Origin: an uncultured Pseudokineococcus sp.
Lineage (GTDB): Bacteria > Actinomycetota > Actinomycetes > Actinomycetales > Quadrisphaeraceae
DNA: 64,000 bases
NCBI RefSeq assembly: GCF_947499845.1
Contig: NZ_CANMPM010000001.1
Span: 186,001 to 250,000 of the forward strand
Direction: 5' to 3'
Below the pieces are notes generated by a model. The model was not told where the DNA came from. It saw only the letters and a program-made list of their open reading frames with translations, and ran no database searches. A program made the translations under genes and the position numbers. Below are positions 7,824 through 15,175 of the stretch, in pieces (position 1 is the stretch's first letter; the number at the start of each line of letters is the position of its first letter).

Positions 7824-9122
7824 GTGCCCTCCCCAGCCGCTGAGCGCTCCGCCGACGTCCTCGTGGTCGGCGCCGGACCCGCCGGCGCCACGGCGGCCCG
7901 CCACCTCGCCGCGGCCGGGGTCGACGTCCTCGTGCTGGAGAAGACCTCCTTCCCGCGGGAGAAGGTCTGCGGCGACGGGCTGACGCCCCGGGCGGTCCGC
8001 GAGCTGCTGGCCCTGGGGCTCGACCTCTCCCCGGAGGCCGGCTGGGTGCGCAACAAGGGCCTGCGGATCATCGGCGGCGGCATGCGCGTCGAGCTGCCGT
8101 GGCCCGAGCTCGCGTCCTTCCCCGACCACGGGCTCGTGCGCACCCGCCTGGACATGGACCACCTGCTCGTCGAGCACGCCCGCGCGGCCGGGGCCCGCGT
8201 GCAGGAGCGGACGAGCGTCACCGGCGCCCTGGTCGACGAGGCCACCGGCCGGGTCGTCGGCGTCCGCGCCCACCCCGTCGACGAGCGGGGCCGCCGCGCG
8301 GGGGAGGACGTCGAGCACCGGGCCCGGGTCGTCCTCGCCGCGGACGGCGTCTCCGCCCGGCTGGCCCTGTCCGTCGGCCTCGCCCGTCGTGAGGACCGGC
8401 CCATGGGCGTCGCGGTGCGCACGTACTACCGCTCCCCGCGCCACGACGACGACTGGATGGAGAGCTGGCTCGAGCTGTGGGACGGCGAGCCGGGACGCTC
8501 GCGCCTGCTCCCCGGCTACGGCTGGGTCTTCGGCGTCGGGGACGGCACGAGCAACGTGGGCCTCGGCGTCCTCAACTCCTCCAGCGCCTACGGCAAGGTC
8601 GACTACCGCGACCTCCTGCGGCGGTGGACGGCGACGATGCCGGCCGACTGGCAGTTCGACGAGGAGCACCGCGAGGGCCCGGTGCGCGGCGCGGCCCTCC
8701 CCATGGGCTTCAACCGGACGCCGCACCACCACGCCGGGATGCTGCTGCTCGGTGACTCCGGCGGCATGGTCAACCCCTTCAACGGGGAGGGCATCGCCTA
8801 CGCCATGGAGTCCGCGCGCATCGCCGCCGACGTGACCGTGCAGGCCCTCGGGCGCCCCGACGCGGCCTCGCGGCTGCGGGCGCTGGACGCGTACCCGGCC
8901 GCCGTCCGGTCCGCCTGGGGCGGCTACTTCACGCTCGGGGCCGTGTTCGTCAAGATGATCGGCCACCCGGCCGTCATGGAGGCGGCCACGCGGCACGGCC
9001 TGCCGCGCCCGGTGGTCATGCGCCTCGTCGTCAAGCTGCTCGCCAACCTCACCGACCCGCGCGGGGGCGACGCGCTGGACCGCGTCGTCAACGGGCTGCA
9101 GCGCCTGGCCCCGGCGGCCTGA
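7824..9122 (+). CDS. menJ: Geranylgeranyl reductase-family FAD oxidoreductase, MenJ-type
   Basis: Family members reduce isoprenoid double bonds. M. tuberculosis MenJ (Rv0561c) saturates one isoprene unit of the menaquinone side chain. The protein has the N-terminal FAD motif VVGAGPAGATAAR (14-26), the KVCGDGLTPRAV segment (47-58) typical of the family, and a second FAD motif, LLLGDSGGMVNPFNGEGIAYAMES. GTG at 7824 is chosen because GCGAGG precedes it and the flavin motif follows at the usual distance; an upstream ATG at 7737 in the same frame overlaps a possible -10 (TACCAT). The gene ends 46 bases before the polyprenyl synthase, a pairing that supports a quinone role. Confidence 0.88.
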   Translation: MPSPAAERSADVLVVGAGPAGATAARHLAAAGVDVLVLEKTSFPREKVCGDGLTPRAVRELLALGLDLSPEAGWVRNKGLRIIGGGMRVELPWPELASFPDHGLVRTRLDMDHLLVEHARAAGARVQERTSVTGALVDEATGRVVGVRAHPVDERGRRAGEDVEHRARVVLAADGVSARLALSVGLARREDRPMGVAVRTYYRSPRHDDDWMESWLELWDGEPGRSRLLPGYGWVFGVGDGTSNVGLGVLNSSSAYGKVDYRDLLRRWTATMPADWQFDEEHREGPVRGAALPMGFNRTPHHHAGMLLLGDSGGMVNPFNGEGIAYAMESARIAADVTVQALGRPDAASRLRALDAYPAAVRSAWGGYFTLGAVFVKMIGHPAVMEAATRHGLPRPVVMRLVVKLLANLTDPRGGDALDRVVNGLQRLAPAA

Positions 9123-9168
9123 GGTGGCCGTGCACGGGGCGCCGGCCGCGTCCGGGACACTGGGGGGC

Positions 9169-10200
9169 GTGAGCCCCCGCAGACCCCTCCAGAGCACGCC
9201 GCCGGCCGGTGCCGGCTGGGGGGTCCCGGGGCCCTCCGGTGCGCTGGCCGAGCGCGTGGGGGCGCGGATGGAGGCGGTCGAGGCGCAGCTGCGCGCCGCC
9301 GTCGCGCACTCCGACCGGCTGGCGGACAGCACCTCCCGCCACCTCGTCGAGGCGGGCGGCAAGCGCGTGCGGCCCCTGCTCGTGCTCCTCGCGGGCGAGC
9401 TCGGCGACGGCGCGGCGCTCGAGGTCGTCGAGGCGGCCGTGGTCGTCGAGCTCACCCACCTCGCGACGCTCTACCACGACGACGTCATGGACTCGGCGCC
9501 GCTGCGCCGCGGGGCCCCGGCCGCCCAGCAGGTGTGGGGCAACAACGTGGCCATCCTCACCGGGGACCTGCTCTTCGCCCGCGCCTCCCGCCTCGTGGCG
9601 GCGCTGGGACCCGAGGCGGTGGAGATCCAGGCGGCTACCTTCGAGCGCCTGTGCCTCGGCCAGCTCCACGAGACGGTCGGCCCCGACGAGGGCGAGGACC
9701 CGGTCGCGCACTACCTCCAGGTGCTCTCGGACAAGACGGGGTCCCTCATCGCGACGTCGGCGCTGTTCGGCGCCATGTTCGGCGGTTGCGGGCAGCGGGT
9801 GCGCGACGTCGTCGTCGCCTACGGCGAGCGGGTGGGGGTCGCCTTCCAGCTCGCCGACGACGTGCTCGACCTCCTCGGCGACGACAGCGGCAAGCGCGCC
9901 GGCACGGACCTGCGCGAGCGGGTGCCCACGCTGCCCGTGCTCCTGGCCCGCGACGCCGCGGCGCGGGGCGACGAGCGTGCGGCCGCCGCCGTGGCCCTCG
10001 TCGACGGCCCGCTCGACGCCGACGACGAGCTCGCGCGCGCGGTCGCGGCCCTGCGGGCGCTGCCGTCGACCGACGTGGCGCGCGCCCGCGCGCAGCACTG
10101 CGCGCAGGAGGCCGTCGACGCGCTCGCGCCGCTGCCCGACGGGGAGGCGAAGGAGGCCATGGCCGCCTTCGCCGCCGCCATCGCCGACCGCACCCGCTGA
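9169..10200 (+). CDS. Polyprenyl diphosphate synthase (menaquinone side chain)
   Basis: This trans-prenyltransferase extends allylic diphosphates with IPP to the long chain attached by MenA. The 343-residue protein has the first Asp-rich motif DDVMD (104-108), an upstream GGKRVRP substrate loop (63-69) and the second Asp-rich motif DDVLD (230-234). Chain length cannot be read safely from sequence, but quinone-type heptaprenyl to nonaprenyl synthases look like this. GTG 9169 is preferred over GTG 9124 because GACACT lies seven bases upstream, as in other leaderless starts in this window. The order menG, menJ, prenyl synthase and then htpX matches Rv0558, Rv0561c, Rv0562 and Rv0563 of M. tuberculosis. 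Confidence 0.92.
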   Translation: MSPRRPLQSTPPAGAGWGVPGPSGALAERVGARMEAVEAQLRAAVAHSDRLADSTSRHLVEAGGKRVRPLLVLLAGELGDGAALEVVEAAVVVELTHLATLYHDDVMDSAPLRRGAPAAQQVWGNNVAILTGDLLFARASRLVAALGPEAVEIQAATFERLCLGQLHETVGPDEGEDPVAHYLQVLSDKTGSLIATSALFGAMFGGCGQRVRDVVVAYGERVGVAFQLADDVLDLLGDDSGKRAGTDLRERVPTLPVLLARDAAARGDERAAAAVALVDGPLDADDELARAVAALRALPSTDVARARAQHCAQEAVDALAPLPDGEAKEAMAAFAAAIADRTR

Positions 10201-10288
10201 CGAGCGAGGCCCCGCGAGATCCGGAGCGCCGGAGCCTCGGCCCGGGAGGGTGGGCCGCACCGGACGGGCGAGCCGCGTCACTCCCTCG

Positions 10289-10308
10289 GGTGGCGCCGTG
10301 GCGCCACC
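10289..10308. repeat. 8-bp inverted repeat (hairpin or operator)
   Basis: GGTGGCGC and GCGCCACC are separated by CGTG. The element lies 88 bases after the prenyl synthase stop and 129 bases before the next gene. It could be a weak terminator or a protein-binding dyad; the sequence does not decide. Confidence 0.4.
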
Positions 10309-10417
10309 GGTGACGACTCGGCCACAGCCCCGTCATCACCCGCTCCCAGGGAGCGCGCGCCGGTAGCGTCCGCGGGCGGCGGTGCCGGTGGGGCGCCGCG
10401 CGATCGAGAGGACGGCG

Positions 10418-11602
10418 ATGGGCAGCAGCACCAGCACGGGGGGCCGGCGGCGGACCGCGGGAGGTGGTCGGTGGGCGAGCGCGAGGCTGCGTCCGGTGGG
10501 CGCGTGCGGCGGGGCGCTGGCGCTGCTCCTCGGGTCGGCGGCCGCCGCGACGGCGAGCACCGAGGGCGACGTCGTGGCGGTGCCCCTGGCGCCCGCGGCC
10601 GACGTCGTGAGCAGCCTGGTCCTCCCGGTGGAGAACCTCCCCGGGCTCGAGCTGACCGACGTGGTCGGCACGGACGCCTACACGGCGGTCCCCCTCGACC
10701 CCGGAGGCGAGGTGCGGATCACCCTCCCCGAAGGGCTGGAGGTCCCGGACCCGAGCGCCGTGACTCTGCGCATGGCCGACATCGACGACCCGCCCCTCGA
10801 CGGGTCCGAGAGCCTCACCTTCACCGCCGACGGCAGCAGCGCCCTGACCGCCGAGGCCGTCGACGGCGAGCTCGTCGTCGTCGTCCCGCCCGAGGCGGAC
10901 CTGGCGCTCGAGGACGAGACGGAGGGGGTGCTCACCTACCCCGTCGCCGGGGACGTGCCCGGTCTCGCCGCCGAGGAGGCCTTCTACGACCTCGATCTGG
11001 GGACCGACGTCGCAGCGCCCTCGGTCGACCTGGCGCCCGTGCTGCTGACGACGAGCTACCTGGAGGCCCCGGCCGTCCAGGCCGGTGGGTCGCTCGAGCT
11101 CTCCCTGCCGGACGGGTCGCCGCTGCGCGAGGCCGGCGTCCGGTCGCTGGAGGACGTCGTGGTGGTCCTCGACGACCTCGGCCGGGACGAGGCTCCGCCG
11201 TCGCCGACCGTCGCCGCCTCCGAGGACGCCGTCCTCGTGTCGCTCGGCGCGTCGACGGCGCCCGGCGACTACCGGGCCGCCGTCCTCCTGCCCGTCGCGG
11301 ACGGGACCGGCGCGGTGCTGGCGCAGCGGGCGAGCGCCACGTCACTCCTCTTCGAGGTGACCGCGGCCCCGGCGCCCTCGCCGTCGCCCGAGCCGACCGG
11401 GCAGCCGACGACCCCGCCGACGGTGCAGCCGACGACCGCCCCGACGCGCCCGGCTGCGAACCCGGGTCTGCGCTCCAACACGGGTGTCGAGGCCGCGACG
11501 GACGGCTCCGACCGCGACGCGCTGCTCGTCGGGGGCGGGGCCGCGCTCGTCGCGGCCGCGGGTGCCACCGTGCTCGCGACCCGTCGCCGCTCCGCACGCT
11601 GA
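10418..11602 (+). CDS. Secreted, C-terminally anchored protein of unknown function
   Basis: I do not recognise a named family. The 394-residue protein has a Sec-type signal peptide: an Arg-rich N-region, then ACGGALALLLGSAAAATAS. Acidic, beta-rich sequence follows for about 290 residues, with repeated LELSLPDGSPL- and VRITLPEGLE-like strands. A Pro/Thr stalk (PTGQPTTPPTVQPTTAPTRP) comes next, then RSNTGVEA, a hydrophobic helix (LLVGGGAALVAAAGATVLA) and a basic tail TRRRSAR. This is the layout of a sortase substrate, but the LPxTG motif is degenerate. ATG 10418 has GAGAGG upstream, and TAGCGT at 10364-10369 is a possible -10. No sortase gene is in the window. Confidence 0.75.
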   Translation: MGSSTSTGGRRRTAGGGRWASARLRPVGACGGALALLLGSAAAATASTEGDVVAVPLAPAADVVSSLVLPVENLPGLELTDVVGTDAYTAVPLDPGGEVRITLPEGLEVPDPSAVTLRMADIDDPPLDGSESLTFTADGSSALTAEAVDGELVVVVPPEADLALEDETEGVLTYPVAGDVPGLAAEEAFYDLDLGTDVAAPSVDLAPVLLTTSYLEAPAVQAGGSLELSLPDGSPLREAGVRSLEDVVVVLDDLGRDEAPPSPTVAASEDAVLVSLGASTAPGDYRAAVLLPVADGTGAVLAQRASATSLLFEVTAAPAPSPSPEPTGQPTTPPTVQPTTAPTRPAANPGLRSNTGVEAATDGSDRDALLVGGGAALVAAAGATVLATRRRSAR

Positions 11603-11617
11603 GCACCCCTTCGACGC

Positions 11618-11651
11618 CACGGCCCCCACCCGCTCCGGGGTGGGGGCCGTG
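11618..11651. terminator. Bidirectional terminator between convergent genes
   Basis: A perfect 14-base stem, CACGGCCCCCACCC with GGGTGGGGGCCGTG, encloses a 6-base loop. It lies between the convergent stops of the secreted-protein gene and the DUF2252 gene, so it can serve both strands. Confidence 0.85.
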
Positions 11652-11673
11652 GTCGTCGGGGCGACGGGGCGTC

Positions 11674-13074
11674 TCAGCTCGTCGGCGCCACCCGCTCCCA
11701 GGCGCCCGAGCGGAAGGCGTCGACGAACAGCCGGTGGTCGGCCCGCGTGCGCGCCGAGCAGGCGTGGGCCCAGTCGACGAGGTGGTCGACGAGGGCGTCG
11801 ACGCGGCCGTCGACGACGCGGCTGACCTCGTCCTCGACCACCACGCCCACGAGCTCGCCCGCCGGGTCGCCGCCGCCCGCGCAGTGGATCTTGGCCGTGG
11901 CGCGTCCCAGGGCGTCCACGAGGCCCCGCATCTCGTCGGGCTCGTCCACGTCGTCCCAGTCGAGGTCCGCCTCGTGCGGCGAGACCTCGGTGACGACGAA
12001 GCCGTGGACCCGGTCGCCGGTGCCGGGCAGCCGCGTCCAGCCGACGAGCGGCGCGGCGTCGGTCTGCAGGGCCCGCTGGGACAGGGCGGTCCGGTGGCAG
12101 TGGTGCTCGAAGGCCCGGGCCACGCGCTCGTCCTCCACGACGCGGCTCGGGCAGGCGACGTCGCCCTGCTTCACCGACAGGAGCAGGTCGTCGTCGACGG
12201 CCTGGCTGCGCCCTTCGACGAGGACGGTGTAGGCGGGCAGGCCGGCGCTGCCGATGCCGAAGCCGGAGCGCCCGACGACGTCGAGCACCTCGAGGGTGGG
12301 CCGGTGCCCCCGCAGACCCTCGCGCAGCGTCTCGCGGTAGGCCCCGAAGGCCTCGACGACGCGCTCGCGCTCCTCGTCGTCGAGCAGGCGGACGCCGCTG
12401 CGCTCCGTGAAGCGCCGCCGGTGGTCCTCCACGGTGGTGCGGGCGTCGAGGAAGCGGTGCCGGGACGCGAGCTTCGCCGACTGCAGCGAGCGCAGCACGG
12501 GGCCGTCGGCGTTGTCGAGGGTCAGGGCCCAGCGGTCGGCCTCGGGCGAGGTGCGGTAGCGGTCGACCTGGTCGAGGTAGGCGCGGACGTAGCCGCCGAC
12601 GAGGTCGTCGATGGCCTCGTCGGGCAGGGCCTTCTGCCAGGACAGCAGCGCCAGGCTCGCCGTGAAGCGCCGCAGGTCCCAGGTCCAGTGGCCGAGGTAG
12701 GCCTCGTCGAAGTCGTTGACGTCGAAGACGAGGCGGCCGTCGGCGTCGAGGTGGGTCCCGAAGTTCTCGGCGTGGAGGTCGCCCTGCAGCCAGATGCGCG
12801 AGGTGCCCTCGTCGACCCAGTCGTCGTCGACGCCCGCGGAGAGGTGCGCGAGGTCGTCGTAGAAGAGCGCGGCGCTGCCGCGGTAGAAGGCGAAGGGGTC
12901 GCGCGCCATCTTGCGGAAGCGGGTGCGGAAGCCGGCCGGCGACGACTCCATCATCGGGGCGAAGGCGTCGTCGAGGACCCGGACGATGGTCTCGCCGCGC
13001 TCGTCGTCCGGCGGCCCGGGCGTGCTCGCGTCGGACCGGTAGGACGGGTGCGCGGGGCGGGCGTCGGAGGGCAC
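11674..13074 (-). CDS. DUF2252 family protein (kinase-like fold)
   Basis: The 466-residue protein matches the DUF2252 pattern: MARDPFAFYRGSAALFYDDL near the N-terminus, then LQGDLHAENFGTH, then FDVNDFDEAYLGHWTWDLRR. GDLHxxNFG followed by DxND resembles the catalytic and metal-binding loops of aminoglycoside-phosphotransferase-like kinases. That relation is an inference, and no substrate is known. A lysine-containing SVKQGD segment follows in the middle. GTG 13074 is chosen because CACCAT lies six bases before it and the RarD stop is only 23 bases upstream. The gene ends against the bidirectional terminator at 11618-11651. Confidence 0.85.
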   Translation of the reverse strand: MPSDARPAHPSYRSDASTPGPPDDERGETIVRVLDDAFAPMMESSPAGFRTRFRKMARDPFAFYRGSAALFYDDLAHLSAGVDDDWVDEGTSRIWLQGDLHAENFGTHLDADGRLVFDVNDFDEAYLGHWTWDLRRFTASLALLSWQKALPDEAIDDLVGGYVRAYLDQVDRYRTSPEADRWALTLDNADGPVLRSLQSAKLASRHRFLDARTTVEDHRRRFTERSGVRLLDDEERERVVEAFGAYRETLREGLRGHRPTLEVLDVVGRSGFGIGSAGLPAYTVLVEGRSQAVDDDLLLSVKQGDVACPSRVVEDERVARAFEHHCHRTALSQRALQTDAAPLVGWTRLPGTGDRVHGFVVTEVSPHEADLDWDDVDEPDEMRGLVDALGRATAKIHCAGGGDPAGELVGVVVEDEVSRVVDGRVDALVDHLVDWAHACSARTRADHRLFVDAFRSGAWERVAPTS

Positions 13075-13097
13075 GCCCCGATGGTGACCTCGGCGGC

Positions 13098-13994
13098 TCA
13101 GCCGCGCGCGGCGGCGAGCGCGGAGCGCGCGAGGACGGCCCGCCGCCGCGCCGCGCGCAGCGTGTCGGTCGTGAGGACGACGAGCGCCAGCCACACCAGC
13201 GCGAAGCCCACCCAGCGCGTCGGCGGCATCTCCTCGCCGAGGAGCAGGACGCCGCACAGCAGCTGCAGCACGGGCGTGAGGTACTGCAGGAGACCGATGG
13301 TCGTCAGCGGCACCCGACGAGCGGCCGCCCCGAAGAGCAGCAGGGGCACGGTCGTCGCCACGCCCGTGGAGACGAGCAGCGCCGTGTGCACGGGCCCCGC
13401 GCTCGTGAAGGTGCCCTCGCCCGCGACCTCCAGCACGACGAGGGCCGCCAGCGCGAAGGGCGCGAGGAGCAGCGTCTCGCCCGTCAGTGACACGAGGGCG
13501 GGGGTGCCCCGGCCCACGCGGTTCTTCGCCAGCCCGTAGGAGCCGAAGGTGAGCGCGAGCACGAGCGCGATCCAGGGCACGCGCCCGTAGTCGACCGTGA
13601 TCACGCCCACGGCCACGACACCGATGCCGACCGCCGCCCACTGCGCCGGACGCAGCCGCTCGCGCAGCAGCAGGACGCCGAGCAGCACGGTGACGAGCGG
13701 GTTGACGAAGTAGCCCAGCGACGCCTCGATGACGTTGCCCGACTGCACGCCGTAGATGTAGACGCCCCAGTTCGCCGCGATGGTCACCGCGGCGAGGCCC
13801 AGCCATCCCGTCCGGGTGCGGTCCGCCAGCAGCGCGCGCAGGTCGCCGAGGCCGCGCAGCACGGCGAGGAGGACGGCGCACAGGAGCAGCGACCACAGGA
13901 CCCGGTGCACGAGGACCTCGACCGAGCCCGCGGGGGCGAGCGCCGAGAAGTACAGCGGGAAGGAGCCCCAGAGCGCGTACGCCGCGACACCCAT
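13098..13994 (-). CDS. rarD: RarD/EamA-type DMT-superfamily transporter
   Basis: This is a ten-helix EamA-duplicated membrane protein of about 298 residues. It begins MGVAAYALWGSFPLYFSALAP and contains NWGVYIYGV, ASLGYFVNPLVTVLLGVLLLRERL and IGLLQYLTPVLQLLCGV, all typical of the RarD subfamily. RarD proteins are presumed drug or metabolite exporters with unsettled substrates. The ATG at 13994 sits a little inside the usual N-terminus, where family members often have a short RRG-type lead. The same frame is open upstream but has no GTG or ATG between korB's stop and 13994, so this start is the simplest. It lies 83 bases downstream of korB and may be co-transcribed. Confidence 0.85.
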   Translation of the reverse strand: MGVAAYALWGSFPLYFSALAPAGSVEVLVHRVLWSLLLCAVLLAVLRGLGDLRALLADRTRTGWLGLAAVTIAANWGVYIYGVQSGNVIEASLGYFVNPLVTVLLGVLLLRERLRPAQWAAVGIGVVAVGVITVDYGRVPWIALVLALTFGSYGLAKNRVGRGTPALVSLTGETLLLAPFALAALVVLEVAGEGTFTSAGPVHTALLVSTGVATTVPLLLFGAAARRVPLTTIGLLQYLTPVLQLLCGVLLLGEEMPPTRWVGFALVWLALVVLTTDTLRAARRRAVLARSALAAARG

Positions 13995-14077
13995 GAGGGT
14001 GCCGCGGCGGACGTCGGCGGGGTCGGCCCCCGCGCCGGCGCCAGGGGCGCTCCCGGTGGCCGGCGCGGGAGCGGTGC

Positions 14078-15175
14078 TCAGCGGACCACCCAGGTGTCGC
14101 CGCCCGCGATGAGGGCGTCGAGGTCGGCGTCGCTCGCGGGGCCGCCGGCCTCCGCGCGAGCGGAGTCCACCTGGTCGCGCACGAGGTCGTCGTAGGTCGG
14201 CCGCGCGACGGCGCGGAAGACGCCGACGGGCACGTGCGCCATCGACGGGCCGTCGAGGCGCGAGAGCGCGAAGGCGCGCGTCGGGTCCGCCGCGGCGGCG
14301 TCGTGCACGACGACGTCGCGGCCGGCGGCCTCCGCCGCCGGGACGACCTCGACGCCGCCGCCCGGTGCGGTGACGACGACCTTCTGGTCGTCCTCGCGCC
14401 CGAAGCGCACCTCCTCGCCGTGCTCGAGGCGCACGAGGCGCGCCTGGGCCTCGCCCGAGTCCTTGAGGACGTCGAAGGCGCCGTCGTTGAAGATCGGGCA
14501 GTTCTGGTAGATCTCCACCAGCGAGGTGCCGCGGTGCTCGGCGGCCGCGCGCAGCACCGAGGTGAGGTGCTTGCGGTCGGAGTCCAGCGTGCGCGCCACG
14601 AAGGTCGCCTCGGCGCCGAGCGCCAGCGACACCGGGTTGAAGGGGGCGTCCACCGACCCGGCCGGCGTCGACTTGGTGACCTTCCCGACCTCGGAGGTGG
14701 GGGAGTACTGGCCCTTCGTCAGCCCGTAGATCCGGTTGTTGAAGAGCAGGATCGTCATGTTGACGTTGCGGCGCATCGCGTGGACGAGGTGGTTGCCGCC
14801 GATCGACAGCGCGTCGCCGTCGCCCGTGACGACCCAGACCGACAGGTCGGGCCGCGAGGCGGCGAGCCCCGTCGCGATGGCCGGGGCGCGGCCGTGGATC
14901 GAGTGCATCCCGTAGGTGTCGAGGTAGTACGGGAAGCGGGAGGAGCACCCGATCCCGGAGATGCAGACGATGTTCTCCTTCCGGAGCCCGAGCTCGGGCA
15001 TGAAGCCCTGCACGGCCGCGAGGACGGCGTAGTCGCCGCACCCGGGGCACCAGCGCACCTCGTTGGCGGCGGTGAAGTCCTTCTTCGACAGGGTCGTGCC
15101 CTCGGGCAGGCGCGGGACGTCCTCGGTGCCGCTGCGGACGCCGGGCAGGCCGAGCGGGGTGGTGGTCGTGCTCAT
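14078..15175 (-). CDS. korB: 2-oxoglutarate:ferredoxin oxidoreductase, beta subunit
   Basis: KorB binds thiamin diphosphate and an iron-sulfur cluster. With KorA it oxidatively decarboxylates 2-oxoglutarate to succinyl-CoA with ferredoxin as electron acceptor. The 365-residue protein has WCPGCGDYAVL (C43, C46), SGIGCSSR (C77) and a later conserved cysteine in QNCPIF as cluster ligands. The ThDP motif is VTGDGDALSIGGNH (116-129) with LLFNNRIYGLTKGQ (143-156). The start ATG overlaps korA's stop by four bases (ATGA), giving translational coupling. Substrate preference among 2-oxoacids is inferred from the KorAB-type gamma-alpha fusion in the partner. Confidence 0.93.
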   Translation of the reverse strand: MSTTTTPLGLPGVRSGTEDVPRLPEGTTLSKKDFTAANEVRWCPGCGDYAVLAAVQGFMPELGLRKENIVCISGIGCSSRFPYYLDTYGMHSIHGRAPAIATGLAASRPDLSVWVVTGDGDALSIGGNHLVHAMRRNVNMTILLFNNRIYGLTKGQYSPTSEVGKVTKSTPAGSVDAPFNPVSLALGAEATFVARTLDSDRKHLTSVLRAAAEHRGTSLVEIYQNCPIFNDGAFDVLKDSGEAQARLVRLEHGEEVRFGREDDQKVVVTAPGGGVEVVPAAEAAGRDVVVHDAAAADPTRAFALSRLDGPSMAHVPVGVFRAVARPTYDDLVRDQVDSARAEAGGPASDADLDALIAGGDTWVVR

